Part shown: piece after piece, positions 1-12,940 of the stretch
Position numbering within the stretch: the stretch's first letter is position 1
Layout of the letters: every line of letters begins with the position of its first letter
Origin: Diaporthe sp. PMI_573
Lineage: Eukaryota > Ascomycota > Sordariomycetes > Diaporthales > Diaporthaceae
Reading direction: 5' to 3'
Assembly (NCBI GenBank): GCA_021399435.1
Contig: JAJTUP010000010.1
Span: forward strand, 1,550,001-1,614,000
DNA: 64,000 bases
The notes under the pieces: generated by a model
What the model saw: the letters and a program-made list of their open reading frames with translations, nothing else
Databases searched by the model: none
What the model was told of the DNA's origin: nothing
Position numbers and translations under genes: made by a program

Positions 1-2658
1 AAGACCGTCTCGGTGATACCTTGGAAGGGCGAACCCTCTGCCGGGTCTGTAATCATATCCTTGCTGGAGCTCGAGCAACCCATGCTACGAGACATCTCGG
101 AGCCGGACTTCCTCGCCCTGAGAAGACTGCTGTTGCAGAGCGAGCGAATCCTGTGGGTCACAGGCGGCGATGACCCGTCCTTCCACGTCGTCGACGGGTT
201 CGCACGAACCATCTCCAACGAGACAGCCAGCCTCCGCTTCCAGATCCTCCACCTCGCCAGCCCCCCAGAGGCATCGGAAATTGCCCGTGGACCGCTGCTC
301 GCTGGCCTAATCCTTACGGGCGACTCCCAGGACAACGAGTTCCGCGTGGTGCAGGGCATGCTCCAGACGGCACGGGTGTACAAGAGCCAAGCGGGCGAGA
401 GGCGGATCGCCCGCCACCTCAAGGATGCCACGCGTGTTGTATCCTTGAGAGAGGAGGAGAAGTCAAGGGGCTGTCCCCTGAGACTGTCCATCGGCAGGCC
501 CGGGCTGCTGGACACGCTGCACTTTGTCAAGGACGAGCGGACGCTCGAAACACTCGCCGACACGGATGTAGAGATCAGAGTCCACGCCTCGAGTATCAAT
601 TTCAAGGACATCATGGGAGCCATGGGTCTTGTTCCCGTCCCGATGTTAGGGCTCGAGGCTAGTGGTGTCGTCGTCAGGACGGGCCAAGCAGTCACTCGTG
701 TCAAGCCCGGAGACCGTGTCGCTGCACATGCGTACGGGAGCCATGCCACCGTCGTTCGGACCCATGAGGCGGTCGTGCATAAGCTTCCCGACTCGATCAC
801 GTTTGAAGAGGGCGCCGCCATCAATCTCGTGCATGTCACTGCGTACTATGCGCTCGTTAGGCTGGCCAAGCTGCGGAAAGGCCAGTCCGTCTTGATCCAT
901 GCCGCTGCCGGTGGTGTTGGACAAGCTGCCATTCAGCTTGCTCAATATCTCGGCCTGGTCATCTACGTGACCGTCGGCTCCGAAAGCAAAAGAGATCTTA
1001 TAAAGGAACGATTTCAAATCCCGCCTGAGCACATCTTCCACTCACGCGACCTCAGCTTCGTCAAAGGTGTTGAGCGTGTAACCAACGGCCGCGGCGTTGA
1101 CTGTATCCTGAACTCGCTCGCCGACGAGCTGCTGCGGGCTTCGTGGGATTCGAGCTGCTTGGCTCCCTTCGGTACGTTCGTCGAGATCGGCCTCCGCGAC
1201 ATAACTGCCAACTCACAGCTGGATATGCGGCCCTTCGTCAAGAACGCGACCTTCGCCTTCTGCGATATCCTGAACTACCCGGTCGAGGACCTCGGATCGG
1301 TCCTGGCCGAGGTCTACCAGCTGGTCGAGCAGGGCCACCTCTCGCCCGCGTTCCCTCTGAAGGCTTACCAGGCCGGCCAGGTCGAAGAAGTCTTCCGCAT
1401 TATGCAGCAGGGCAGGCACACCGGCAAGGCCGTCCTCTCCTTCAACGACGCTGACAATGATACGCGGGCACCTGTTTTCCAGCGGGCGGCCGACCTATTC
1501 CGCCTCGATCCCGCCGCCACGTACCTCCTGGTCGGTGGCATGGGTGGCCTGGGCCGCAGCCTTGCTCGCAGCTTTGCCGCCGCCGGGGCCCGCAGCATCG
1601 CCTTCCTGTCGCGCTCGGGCGACACGACGGATGAGGCGCAGGCACTGATGGCCGAACTCGCGGCTCAGGGCGTCACCGTCCGGGCGTACAGGGCCAATAT
1701 CGCCAATGCCGACTCGCTACATTCAGCATTGGCGCACTGCGAGCAGGATCTTCCCCCAGTAAAGGGAGTGGTGCAGCTTGCCATGGTGCTACGTGATGTA
1801 GTGTTCGAGAAGATGACTTATACACAGTGGACGGAACCGCTCCAGCCTAAAGTGCAAGGATCACGCAATCTGCATGAGTATTTTGATAGTTCACGGGAGC
1901 TTGACTTCTTTGTCCTGTGCTCGTCAGTCTCAGGTGTCGTCGGCAACCCTGGGCAGGCCGCCTATGCCGCTGGTAATACGTACCAGGATGCACTGGCAGC
2001 GTACAGGCGAGCGCACGGGCTGAAGGCTGTAGCTGTCGACCTAGGCGTTATGCGCGACGTGGGCGTGCTGGCAGAGAAGAAGGCGGAGAGCGGGATGCTT
2101 GGCCAGTGGGAGGACGCGGTTGGTATCCCGGAGCCTGTCTTCCACGGCCTCATCAAGAGCATCATCCACAGCCAACAGGAGGGCGACGACGTCCCCGCTC
2201 AGGTGGTCACGGGCCTGGGCTCAGCAGACGTCTGGGATGACCACGGCCTCCCGCAGCCGTTCTACTTCGCCGACCCACGCTTCGACGCCTTGGCCATGAC
2301 CACCGCGGGCGGACGAGGCGACGGGCAACACCAGGGCGGGACAGCCGCAGCCGGCACGGCGTCGCTGGCTTCGCAGCTTGCGAGCGTGTCCAGCACGGAG
2401 CAGGCGGCCCAGATCGTGACCGAGGCGCTGGTCAGGCGGACGGCCGAGATCCTGCAGATGCCCACGTCCGAGGTGGACCCGGCACAGCCGCTGTACCATT
2501 ACGGTGTTGATTCTCTGACAGCCATCGAGGTTCGCAACTGGATCTCGCGCGAGCTCAAGGCGAACGTGGCCTTGCTGGAGATTGTATCGGCCGTGCCCAT
2601 CCGGGAGTTCGCGGCCAAGATCGCCGAGAAGAGTCAGCTGGTTTCGATTACGGGGTAG
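1..2658 (+). CDS. Highly reducing type I polyketide synthase, C-terminal part (ER-KR-ACP), cut by left edge
   Basis: The reading frame is open from base 1, so this is the 3' end of a larger gene; numbering here counts from base 13. Residues about 20-150 resemble the structural pseudo-KR linker that precedes ER. The enoylreductase follows, with the NADPH loop HAAAGGVGQAAIQLAQ near residue 295. The ketoreductase starts near 503 (LLVGGMGGLGRSLA) and has the Ser/Tyr catalytic stretch (LCSSVSG, then AAYAAGN near 650). The ACP carries GVDSL, with the phosphopantetheine Ser at about 834, and the stop follows 48 residues later. No thioesterase or reductase release domain follows, as is usual for fungal HR-PKS, where release is in trans. 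It would build and fully reduce a polyketide chain in the cytosol. No intron is seen in this part. KS, AT, DH and any MT domain lie outside the window. Product unknown. Confidence 0.95.
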   Translation, partial: KTVSVIPWKGEPSAGSVIISLLELEQPMLRDISEPDFLALRRLLLQSERILWVTGGDDPSFHVVDGFARTISNETASLRFQILHLASPPEASEIARGPLLAGLILTGDSQDNEFRVVQGMLQTARVYKSQAGERRIARHLKDATRVVSLREEEKSRGCPLRLSIGRPGLLDTLHFVKDERTLETLADTDVEIRVHASSINFKDIMGAMGLVPVPMLGLEASGVVVRTGQAVTRVKPGDRVAAHAYGSHATVVRTHEAVVHKLPDSITFEEGAAINLVHVTAYYALVRLAKLRKGQSVLIHAAAGGVGQAAIQLAQYLGLVIYVTVGSESKRDLIKERFQIPPEHIFHSRDLSFVKGVERVTNGRGVDCILNSLADELLRASWDSSCLAPFGTFVEIGLRDITANSQLDMRPFVKNATFAFCDILNYPVEDLGSVLAEVYQLVEQGHLSPAFPLKAYQAGQVEEVFRIMQQGRHTGKAVLSFNDADNDTRAPVFQRAADLFRLDPAATYLLVGGMGGLGRSLARSFAAAGARSIAFLSRSGDTTDEAQALMAELAAQGVTVRAYRANIANADSLHSALAHCEQDLPPVKGVVQLAMVLRDVVFEKMTYTQWTEPLQPKVQGSRNLHEYFDSSRELDFFVLCSSVSGVVGNPGQAAYAAGNTYQDALAAYRRAHGLKAVAVDLGVMRDVGVLAEKKAESGMLGQWEDAVGIPEPVFHGLIKSIIHSQQEGDDVPAQVVTGLGSADVWDDHGLPQPFYFADPRFDALAMTTAGGRGDGQHQGGTAAAGTASLASQLASVSSTEQAAQIVTEALVRRTAEILQMPTSEVDPAQPLYHYGVDSLTAIEVRNWISRELKANVALLEIVSAVPIREFAAKIAEKSQLVSITG

Positions 2659-3062
2659 TTGAGGTGTTTGACCAGTTAGCGAACAACTGAGGTGATTGAT
2701 GTTTGTGGTCTGCTTTCAATGAGTGATTACTCAAGGATGCAAGACGGATTGCGATGGCTGTTTGTTTTCGTCGGCTATTCACGAAACCTTCCTTGTAGTC
2801 AGAAGCTCTTTTTTACCAAGGACCAATTTCGAATCACTTCTCTCGGGAAGAGAAGTTCTGATTACTTTTATGTCCAAAGCTCTCCAGCTCTGGAACGACC
2901 TCGAAAACACCCTCTTTGTGACGGCGGTTGTAAACAGCACTGGTGACCCTCGCACAAAGCAGTTGTCTCACGACAGCTGAAGTAACCGCAAGACAGTCAC
3001 CTCTCCTATTGTGTGGAACATTTTGCTAGCGTGTGTGAATGTTGCTGAGGGGGGTCGGGTTC
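2659..3062. other. Spacer, no gene seen
   Basis: About 400 bp between the convergent ends of the PKS and the HET relic. Short open frames here have no recognisable similarity. It presumably contains the PKS 3' untranslated region. Confidence 0.5.
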
Positions 3063-3640
3063 TCAAATCAATGTGATTGTTCGGCGCTCCCATTCTTCCG
3101 TCGACATTCTACCTGTGTTGGCTCTCCAAATGCCGATGCGGTAGAATTCATCATCCTTTCCAGCCGGAAACACGAATAGGCCCCAAGGCGCAAAGCGCCA
3201 TGTCCTGATTTCTACCAAAAGGACATTGTAGATGAGAATGTTTTCGGCACCAATGTTGTCTGCATCCCAGAATGCGATTTCGAGAGGCACACGGGACACG
3301 TACATCCAGTCGGAAATTCGCTTGGTGGCTACTGCTGCGGCAGCCTCGTCGCCATGCACGAACTCTCGCAGGGAGATCATGCGAGCACGAATCTTTAGAT
3401 GGCCCCCGAGCACTCAGCCAAATGCGGTTCCCTCTCTGTTGACTACTGCCGCCTCTATCAGCTCCATTTCGGGCTCGCCGTAGTTTTGAACCAAGGTAGG
3501 CTGACAGGAGAGGCCCGGTAGACTGGCCCATGACCAGGACGGGCTGAAGATGGATCCTGGCTCCGAGAGTTGGCAGAGTCTGTCACGGAATCGTTGAACT
3601 GGCCCTGTATGCCGGGACTGATCTCAACCCGACCTCCAGA
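3063..3640 (-). pseudogene. HET-domain protein, C-terminal fragment with in-frame stop
   Basis: The minus strand encodes the C-terminal third of a heterokaryon-incompatibility (HET) protein: the family hallmark PSWSWAS near 3,530, then a segment ending in a Trp/Phe-rich block (WGLFVFPAGK) typical of HET C-termini. One TGA interrupts the frame at 3,414-3,416 and coding-like sequence continues without a shift on both sides. The 5' part, including the HET domain itself, is missing. Upstream of about 3,640 the sequence becomes a dispersed repeat (3,641-3,727), so the gene was probably truncated at that insertion. Called a relic, not a working gene. Confidence 0.75.
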
Positions 3641-3727
3641 ACATAAGGTGGTTTCGTTTTTAATCCGTGTACGTACACTTCTTAAGCAGTATGTACGGGG
3701 TCCCTCCATACAGTGGTAAACGCTTAT
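3641..3727 (+). repeat. Dispersed repeat family A, short copy 1
   Basis: Begins GTGGTTTCGTTTTTAATCCG and continues through a CTTCTTAAGCAGTATGTA block to TAAACGCTTA. The same sequence occurs at 32,229 onward (same direction) and inverted at 48,855-48,952 and 59,930-60,048. It sits at the truncated 5' side of the HET fragment. Confidence 0.75.
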
Positions 3728-3973
3728 CTCAATCTAACCCCAGGTGTCCCCAAAAGATTTAATGCAGCAGCAAGTCGACTTCGTCCATGGCCAGAGTGCC
3801 AGCCGCAACTTTGGCTATGACAATTGGCTGTATTCCGGCTCGAGACCGAGGGCATACGAGATGGGCATATGGAAAAGTAATCAATGTGCCTTATTCTAGA
3901 GGCATGTCTATGTTTCTATAGCTCTATATTCTATGTCTATACAACACTTTGCTCCCCGCAAACGCCTTGTCGA

Positions 3974-5824
3974 TCAAGGGCTGCCGTCCTCCGACTCTGA
4001 TCCTCCACTACCGTTCTCCTTGTGATCAACCCTGCCCTTGACGTCAGTGCGGAACCGCTGCTCCTCCTGCGCCAACTCGTCCTTGAGCGTCTCGTTCGCC
4101 TTCCAGATCGGTTTGATCTCGAACAGGCGCTCCATCTTCTCCAGTGGGATGCCACTGGTCTCGGGGATGAGGAAGAAGGCATAGAAGAATGCGAAGAAGG
4201 ACAGTGTCGCGAAGAAGAAGTACACGCCGTAGCCCATCGCGGCGAACATCTGTTCGGTGAACCGCGACACGAGGAAGTTGAACAGCCAGTTGCTGGCCGT
4301 TGTGCAAGCCTGGGCTATGGAGCGGAAGTTGGGATCGAAGAATTCCTGGTCATGCCGTGTTAGTCTGATTGAACAGCGATGATCATGGAAAGGGAGAGTA
4401 CAACTTACCGAGTTGATCACCCACGGTGTGCCGTTCCAGGTGGGAGTGTAGACGGCTGTCCAGAGGTAGAAAAAGACAACCGCCGCGATGCCGCCACCGG
4501 TGAGGTGGTCGCTGGGGTTCTCTGTGGGCTTCGCTACGCAGATGTAGGAGCCTATGACCCACATGCAGATGGAACCGGTGATGGCACCGATGAGCAGGAG
4601 TTTCCTCCTCCCGAGCTGATCGACCAGGAACAGCAGCCATACAAATGTCATGATGGCCTTGATGACACCAAAGATGCCCGTCATCAGGTTCACCGTGTTG
4701 GACTCGATGCCAAGGCTCTACAGCAGGGGTTAGTATGCAGCCCATCCAAAACAAAGAAAGGCTCGACAGGGGGGAGAGAGAAAGACGTCTCCATAAGACT
4801 GACCAAGAAGATTGTGGGTGAGTAATAGTTGATAGCATTGATGCCGCTTCCATTCTGCCAGAAGAACAGCATACACCCCAGGAACAGACGCCACTGCATG
4901 GTAGGCCGTTTGGCAATCGCCTTGAACGGCTGCCACAGGCCAACGCCGACGGTCATTTTCTGCGACTCGACGGCGTTGTCGATGCCCGCGACCTCCTCTA
5001 TGATGTACATCTCCCCCGCGTCGAGCTGGCGGATCCAGCAGAGGTTCTCCATGGCCTGCTTCGGGCGGTTATGGAAGAACAGCCACCTGGGTGACTCGCG
5101 GATCCACAGGGAGCCGATGAAGAGGAGACCCGAGGGAATCAACTGAATAGCAAATGGAATGAGCCATTGCGAGCGGCTTGGCTTCATGTGCTGCTCAACG
5201 CCATACTGATATTCGACGATCACAGCAGTCAGCCATCTGCGAATCCTGCAGGGAAGGGGGGATGCAAATTCAAGGGACATGACTCACGTTGATCCAAAAG
5301 CCAAGCAGGCCACCGATCTGCCAGCCAAGCTCATACAGGCCGACGAGCCGGCCTCGGATGGCTGGCGGCGCCAATTCCGATAGGTAGATCGGAATAATGT
5401 TTGACGCTACACCAGTGCCCAGCCCGGACAAGACGCGGCCCGCATACAAGATGCCCAGCCCGCGGGACGAGTTCGCGCCGCACTGCAGGCCCGATCCTAG
5501 CGCAAACATGGCGGATGCGATGGCCAGGCAATATTTTCGCCCAATCCAGTGGCTGAGGACGTAGGTCAGGAGGGCGCCAAAGAAGGCGCCGGCGATGAAA
5601 AGCGACACGATATCTTCGCTGATGAGGCTCCTCTCTGAAGCGCTCATTTCATCTAGGCCGAACTCCGCCTTAAAGGACGTGAGGGTCAACGTCGTGCCGA
5701 TGAAGGCACTCGTGTAACCGATCATGTTGGAGCCACATGATGCGATGACGGCGAGCAGGTAGGCCCGCCAGTTGTAGACCGAAGGGGGCGTCGGCCGGTC
5801 CTCGACGAGCGTTAGCAGACCCAT
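3974..5824 (-). CDS. MFS sugar/quinate permease-like transporter (intact, 4 exons)
   Basis: Exons 5824-5288, 5205-4804, 4717-4409 and 4345-3974 join in frame (all phase 0, GT-AG introns of 82, 86 and 63 bp) to 539 residues, normal for the sugar porter family. The N-terminus (VEDRPTPPSVYNWRAYLLA, then SAFIGTTLTL) closely resembles fungal quinate permeases of the QutD/Qa-y group. Sugar-porter signatures present are GRVLSGLGTG, RESPRWL, QNGSGINAINYYSP and PETSGIPLEKMERLFE. Twelve membrane segments are expected, and it would act in the plasma membrane as a proton symporter for quinate or a related substrate. The tail after the last helix is charged and cytosolic. No quinate catabolic genes lie next to it, so the substrate is inferred from family only. 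No lesion seen. Confidence 0.92.
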
Positions 5825-7671
5825 GACTGTTTCTCTGTTCGGGGGTAGAGTTAGGAAGAACAGGAACAGCTAAAGAATAGGGTGTGCTCGAGGTGACTGT
5901 GGTGGTCGAGGGAGACGACTACCTTTTTTTGAGGTTGGCAGATACGAAAAACCCAGGCCGGGAACGACATGTGGGAGGGAAAAAAAACCTTGTCAGTGTG
6001 ATGTGTCCCCTACACGAGCTCGTTAGACGGTTGAGTGAGTGGGCCTGGCTAAATCGCGCGGATCTTGCTCTCAACCAGCCCCGTCCCCAAAGTTTACGTC
6101 GCCCTCGCCGTCACCCATCATCTCCTTTCCGGGGAAGTATGGGGGTTCGAGGCTGAGGCTGAGAGCATTTCCAGGATTATGTTCCAATCCCCGAGGTCTC
6201 TCCGCGCCTTTTACATGCGTGGGGGGGGGGATGGGGCGGAACCCCCATCCGGGGTAGTGTTTTCCCCCAGAGTGTGGAGGAAACGTTCAGCCGGGGCAGA
6301 GGAATGGGCGCCAGTATATATGTAACAAAACATTCCCACTTTTTTGGCTGTCCGGCCTTTGTGTGCATCGGTGTATCTTGTCTGGGTGGCGGCGTTTACA
6401 TAGCTCTAGTCGGTGGTGGCCTGTCACCCTGCATTGACTCTTGAGGCAATGATGTCACATGGACTCGCGGCTCGCCGGCAAAATTTGTTTCCAATGGAAG
6501 ACTGCTGGAGCAATGGTCTCTTCCTTGCCACTCACATAAAACGTACAGGTATGGACTGCGCAATGATAATGAAAGATACCGTGGCACGGCTTTTCCGGAT
6601 CCATGCAAACAGGCCGCCGGAGCACAAAAAAGGCAGCGTGCTACACGGGATGTCTAAAGTTGCCGATAATCCGGTGCCACATACACCCCCTGCGTGAAGC
6701 TCGTGAGATAGGGTAATTCCGTTGGAGCAACGGCCAATTTGGTATGGACTGGGTAACATGGGCGATCAGACTCCAGAACATATATCCCTGGACTTCGTCG
6801 GAGAGTTCGGCGGAAAGCAAGTCAAGCGTGGGGGGCAGTACATGAGCCATGTGGGATGGTGACACTGGAAATGCGTCACAGACACACGGGTGAACCCTTA
6901 GCCAGGCGTCTTGCGGCGGAGCACGGAAGTTGGCCGAGATCGGCCCGGAGCTGAGTATAAGAAGCATCAACTTGACATTCGGTACCTGGAGAGGGATGGA
7001 GTCTTTCTCGAATTTGTAAATAAACAGCCATCGTCGGCGGCAGGCTTTGTGTAAAGCCAAGATGTGGTTGCACCGTTTTGATTTGCTGTTTACTGTAATT
7101 AGTATAGACCGCAGCCGCGAATGCTCTAATCTGATAGTTGCACATCCCTCTCCTAAAGCCCATGTTCGTCAAAAGTTATTGAGATAGTCGTAGCAAATAT
7201 TAAACTCTGTTTTGGCTTTGTAGAGTGAGTATCGTTTATAAGTAGAGGGAGAGGAATATCAAAAAGTCTACCTGGTGGTGAGCCAAGTGACATTGACTTA
7301 ACGCATGAGGCTCAGAGGTGAACGGCGAAGATCTGGAGGATGACGAGACTTATTTCAAAAGATTCTTTCACCATTTGTACCACCTACCGGTAATCATTAC
7401 TGCACTAAAAGCATGTAGTCTGCGACTCTCAATGCGAAACCAAACGCTCCCCTGGAAGCTGCTACAATTACACTAAACGGACGAACGTAAACTAACATAG
7501 TTGAATGTAACTGACACTAAGTATCTCTAGGCTCGGACGTTTAGTTGTAACCATAAGGGAGATTATTCAGGCATGAGTGCGTGGGTGACGAAATATCATT
7601 TTCAGGTTTGAAGGCCATGTTCATTTGCGACATGTGAGCTGTGCACAGGAGATGTTCACATGGGTGCGAAC
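5825..7671. other. Long spacer upstream of the transporter
   Basis: Nearly 1.9 kb without a supportable gene. It should hold the promoter of the transporter, which is transcribed leftward from 5,824. A G-run followed by GGATGGGGCGG occurs at about 6,222-6,240. Short open frames on both strands have no recognisable features. Confidence 0.5.
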
Positions 7672-7787
7672 CGCCCTACAGAGGGTAACATGTCCATATG
7701 GTGATTGAGGCATAAAGGCTTAGTGCTGTTTTAGGAAAGATTGAATGGCATCCTGTATATGAAGAAGGCAAATCTCCTCTCATCCTG
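7672..7787 (+). repeat. Dispersed repeat family B, copy 1
   Basis: About 115 bp resembling 17,595-17,708, with the shared core AGGCATAAAGGCTTAGTGCT followed by TTTAGGAAAGATT and AAATCTCCTCT. It overlaps the last codons of the gene ending at 7,780. Origin unknown. Confidence 0.7.
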
Positions 7788-9021
7788 ATGCGTGCAAGTA
7801 GCGATCAGCAGCTGCAGAAAGCATGGAAAGCCAATCTAAGGCTTGCAGATCGAGTTCCCGAGGTAGGCGTCTCGTCATATCCCAGAGAAGATGAATGAGT
7901 CGGCAACATCGAGGTATGTCCGCGCAGAAGGTACGCACCCATGGTGACAACACCATGCCTAGGACGACAATCATGAACTCATCCATGGAAACTCGAGATG
8001 TGTCAGATGTAAGACGACCCCGAGAAACGACTGGCGGAGAGTAATAGCGCATATGTGCCATAGGTAAGGACCAGGATACTCCATTTGAGTCTTCCTTGGC
8101 TGGACTGATGTGGGCGGAGAAAGTGAGAAGGGAGCCTTTCATAAGAGGATCATTTTGTTCGACAGTCTTCATGACTTCAGATAAAACTGCCATATCTGGG
8201 TAGAGTTGCCAGGAGGAAATCGCCAGCAATATAGCTCCGTCTCGTATCTGCTGAGGGATACATTGGACAAGCTTTTCCATGGCCATCATAGCAGATGTCC
8301 ATGCCTTGGTGACGCTGTCGTACAGGTAGCCGCTTGAGTTCACGGCAAGCTCGATGTTGCTGATTATTAGCATGAGCTGAGTCTGCTGGAAACGTCTCTC
8401 AGCGTCCGCCGTCTTGATCCAGGACCTGGCGCTGCTATCCCAAGCTGCCAGCTGCGCGCGACTGAAGGTTTGTTACGCAGCCATGATAGCGGCTATGTTA
8501 CTACCGTCGACCAAATTATCATTGATGTCAAGCTTCCGGTGCTCAACGGGTTCGACTTACAAGGAAATAGCTTCATGCTCTTTCCAGATCCGAGCCAACA
8601 TGCAAGCCAACAGCTGTACAACCATTGCACCCCTGCCCGAGGTAGCCGCGGCCCAGATATTGGTTGCATCACGCCCCGCTCGTGATGCAAATATTCCAAA
8701 CCCTGTGTTGGACAAGCCGGAACTCTCGACCTTCGTCTTCGACGATATATCAGAGACGCGCTGTCCGTAGGCTTTGAGTAGATTTGGGCTCGGCGGAACC
8801 AAACGTTCAAACAGAGCGCCAAGCTTACGAGCTGTGGTGTGAGGTACACCAGACTCGGCCTCATCCCTGCGAAATTGAGAAAGGGCATCTCTGACGCCAT
8901 GATACTCCTATGGGGCCTCAACTTTCAAAAGAGAAAAGTCGAAATTCACATTGACTGCTGCGACAGTCAGCTCTGCCGGAATCGACAACAGTAAAGAGGA
9001 AATCTTTCCAATCGACGACAT
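7780..9021 (-). pseudogene. Conserved fungal protein of unknown function, one early in-frame stop
   Basis: Exons 9021-8561 and 8461-7780 join across a 99-bp intron (8560-8462, donor GTAAGT, acceptor CTTCAG) in one frame of 381 codons. The protein resembles a Pezizomycotina family of unknown function: N-terminal NFDFSLLKVEAP, middle TARKLGALFERLVPPSPNLLKAYG and NIWAAATSG, and a C-terminal part with SWSLPMAHMRYY. The sequence is full length, but codon 38 is TAG (8,910-8,908), placed within the conserved VEAP-x-EYHG stretch. CAG to TAG would be one C-to-T change. Alternatives are a cryptic 42-bp intron ending at that TAG, which would delete conserved residues, or a sequencing error. No function is proposed. 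Confidence 0.7.
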
Positions 9022-9470
9022 GATACCAAAGTTCGCTGGGTTTGCGAGGAAAGAACAGAGGGTGGGAGAAAGGGCTGCCTCACTGAGCAGGAAAAAAACT
9101 CTGAGAGGTGCCGGAGCTATACGTTGCTCAATGATTACACAAGATCCCCGCATCGAGCCCTGAGCAAACTTGTATGCACAGCCACTCTGGCGCAACCACC
9201 TCTACATGTGTCCGCGCAATTAGGGCACAACAAAGTATTAATGCTGCCTTCTAAGACACCATGAAAGATTGCAAGAGCTGTAGAATCACAGTGTTGAGCT
9301 AAGCAAGCACTGCAAATGTGCTCGTATTCTAGCAGCACATTGATTTGGGGCAACTTTGCATTTCTCATTACTTGGTAAAAGCTGGAGCTTTCCTTTTCTT
9401 GACGTGGATTTTTGGTTGCCGTTTTAATATCTACGCGCCGCAAATACGAGCTCCGAACAGCCACCGCGTC
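9022..9470. other. Spacer, no gene seen
   Basis: About 450 bp between the 3' end of the SDR gene and the start of the unnamed pseudogene; both are on the minus strand. It probably contains the SDR terminator and the promoter of the downstream gene. Nothing else recognised. Confidence 0.5.
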
Positions 9471-10295
9471 CTAAGAAGTCGACAGCACAGCCTTGTGTCC
9501 TCCGTGAGCAGGAACGGAAGCTCCGTTGACCCATCTGCCCTCCTCGCTGGCCAAGAAACCAACAATGTAAGCAACATCCTCCACCTCAGCGATTCTCTTG
9601 AGAGTCGAATCCAAGAGGTCCCTGTTGAAAGACTCCGGCAAAGTCCCGCGGGCGATCTGCAGCGATTCGGTAGCAACCGGCCCGACGCTGACGCTGTTGA
9701 AGGTCACGCCCTTGTCCGCAGCAAATTCGAGCGCAAAAGACTTGGTGAAGCTCTCGAGAGCGGCTTTGCTGGCGCCGTAAGTCATGACCATCTCCCAGTT
9801 GGCGCGCTTCGCAGCGATGCTGGAGATGTTGATCACCCGCCCGCCAGATGCCGGCACATGGGCCAGGAAAGCGACCATCAGCTTGACGGCCGTGAACACG
9901 TTGGCGTGCATCGTCGCGTCGAAGTCGGCTTCCGTGAGCTCCGCCATGGTCTTCATCGCCTTTTCGGGGTCGGCAAGAATGGCGTTGTTGACGAGGATGT
10001 CGAGGGTCTCGGTCTCCAGACCGCTGAGAGCCTCGTCGATGATCCTCTGTCCAACCCCAGGCTCGCGCACATCCGCTCGAATCATGTGCGCTCGCTGGGC
10101 TCCAAGCTCTCGGCAGGCCTGAAGGGTCTTCTCCGCTGCCTCCTTGTTCGTAACGTACGTTATGGCGATGTTGGCGACTCCCTTACGCGCGAGATGAAGT
10201 GCGATCCCACGCCCGATACCCCGAGAGCCACCGGTGACAATGGCCGTCTTGCCTGCCAGCGACCACGGCTGTGACGATGGAGTAGGCTGCGACAT
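9471..10295 (-). CDS. Short-chain dehydrogenase/reductase (classical SDR), intact single exon
   Basis: A 274-residue single-exon protein of usual SDR length. The nucleotide-binding motif TGGSRGIG is at residues 21-28, NNA at 103-105, the active-site Ser near 158, and Tyr173/Lys177 in YGASK. The C-terminal GRWVNGASVPAHGG stretch is typical of fungal SDRs close to bacterial FabG-like ketoreductases. It would perform NAD(P)H-dependent carbonyl reduction or alcohol oxidation in the cytosol. Substrate unknown. It lies about 7 kb from the PKS end and could be a tailoring enzyme, but unrelated genes lie between, so that link is weak. No lesions seen, in contrast to its two flanking genes. Confidence 0.93.
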   Translation of the reverse strand: MSQPTPSSQPWSLAGKTAIVTGGSRGIGRGIALHLARKGVANIAITYVTNKEAAEKTLQACRELGAQRAHMIRADVREPGVGQRIIDEALSGLETETLDILVNNAILADPEKAMKTMAELTEADFDATMHANVFTAVKLMVAFLAHVPASGGRVINISSIAAKRANWEMVMTYGASKAALESFTKSFALEFAADKGVTFNSVSVGPVATESLQIARGTLPESFNRDLLDSTLKRIAEVEDVAYIVGFLASEEGRWVNGASVPAHGGHKAVLSTS

Positions 10296-11556
10296 GATGA
10301 GATTGAGGTGAACGTGAGTATCTTCTGCTGTAGAAGGTATGAGTTATTGAATAGCGTGGGGAATAACCTACCTGCTCCGGTGGGCGACTCCTCCGATTTA
10401 TGTATTATTACTTGTTGATATTTTAGCCAGGCTACGAGAAGTCATGTACTTTCAGGAGAGGAATTTATCTCTTGAGTTGCAGCTAGGGAACACTCCACCT
10501 CAAAAGTCTCCGATTCTCTTGTTGCAGCTAGGAGCACCGCACCCTATAAGTCTCCGATTGGCAGCGGTCGCTGAGAGAATTGCTCCGAGTTTCTGGACGC
10601 AACGCGCCGAAGGTTTCGGGCGGCGCCGGAATTCACCTCATCGCCGACGATTTTAAGTTGATTGCGCACAACATCGGTCTTTCCTCCTTACTTCTTATCT
10701 TTTATCCTGGAGAGTCCGGCATCAATCCTGTTAGATGCTTAGAAATCTACTTCTATGAAACAACGAGCGGAGTGGGCGAGGGTTGTGGATTTCGATGGAG
10801 TGCCGGACTTCGCAGGGATTACAGATTCCGATAGCATGGTTTACATCAGGAAAAGATGTTGTTGCTCTGCTGCTTGGGGCGCTTAACTCCGATACTGCAC
10901 CGTCTTGTATGCCAAACACTCGTAATTTACTTGCGGATGCAACAAATCTTCGGTTGGCAGCAATCAACGCTACGAGTGGTAACGTTTCACCTTTTCAATG
11001 CAGCCTGCCACCGCGCTGTAACCCTTTACCCTAGGGCGTCTGCATGTATGGATCAAGCTTTGATATGATGACAGAGTGTTTAAAGGGACCTCTATATATC
11101 TTGCTAATGTTAGCCCACCTAAGACCGAAATATTAGTACTAATATCTAGTAGAAGAATATAACTATACTAGGGTGGTTCACAGTTACTACAGTTTATAAA
11201 CCCTAGTACTACCTATACGGTCTAAGGATATATATAAGCTGACTTAACGCTAAGAAAAGCTAGAACAGTAGCCCTGGTTGAAAATGACTTTTGTTTTGTC
11301 TCTATTAGCCAGAAACTAAGAACTTAGAAATACTGTCAACTTTGTGCAATATATGCTGGCCTAGAGAAAACAATGTGTACATAAGAGACCTTTTATTGAA
11401 GTGGGAAGCGTGTAGTTGGACTTGTTACAAGCACAGCATATTTTCTGATTCGATAGTTTTGGGCTTATTTTCACTGAAGTCGAACTTGAGGGTGTACTTG
11501 TCTCCCTCCCCCCCCCCAACTCTAAAGCATGCAGCGACATTCTCAAGTAAGGTCCC
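10296..11556. other. Spacer, partly AT-rich
   Basis: Holds the SDR promoter on its left side (minus-strand start at 10,295) and the ferrochelatase 3' side on its right. The block 11,090-11,340 is AT-rich with many TA steps, as in RIP-worn sequence. No gene or RNA recognised. Confidence 0.5.

Positions 11557-12940
<1,384 letters not shown>

Noticed and set aside
3414..3416. TGA in the HET tail as clear RIP
   Set aside because: The original codon is not known; CGA or TGG are both possible and the context is not clearly CpA.
8462..8560. Two further in-frame stops in the unknown gene at 7,780-9,021
   Set aside because: They lie in a 99-bp in-frame intron with a GTAAGT donor and CTTCAG acceptor; only the TAG at 8,910 remains unexplained.
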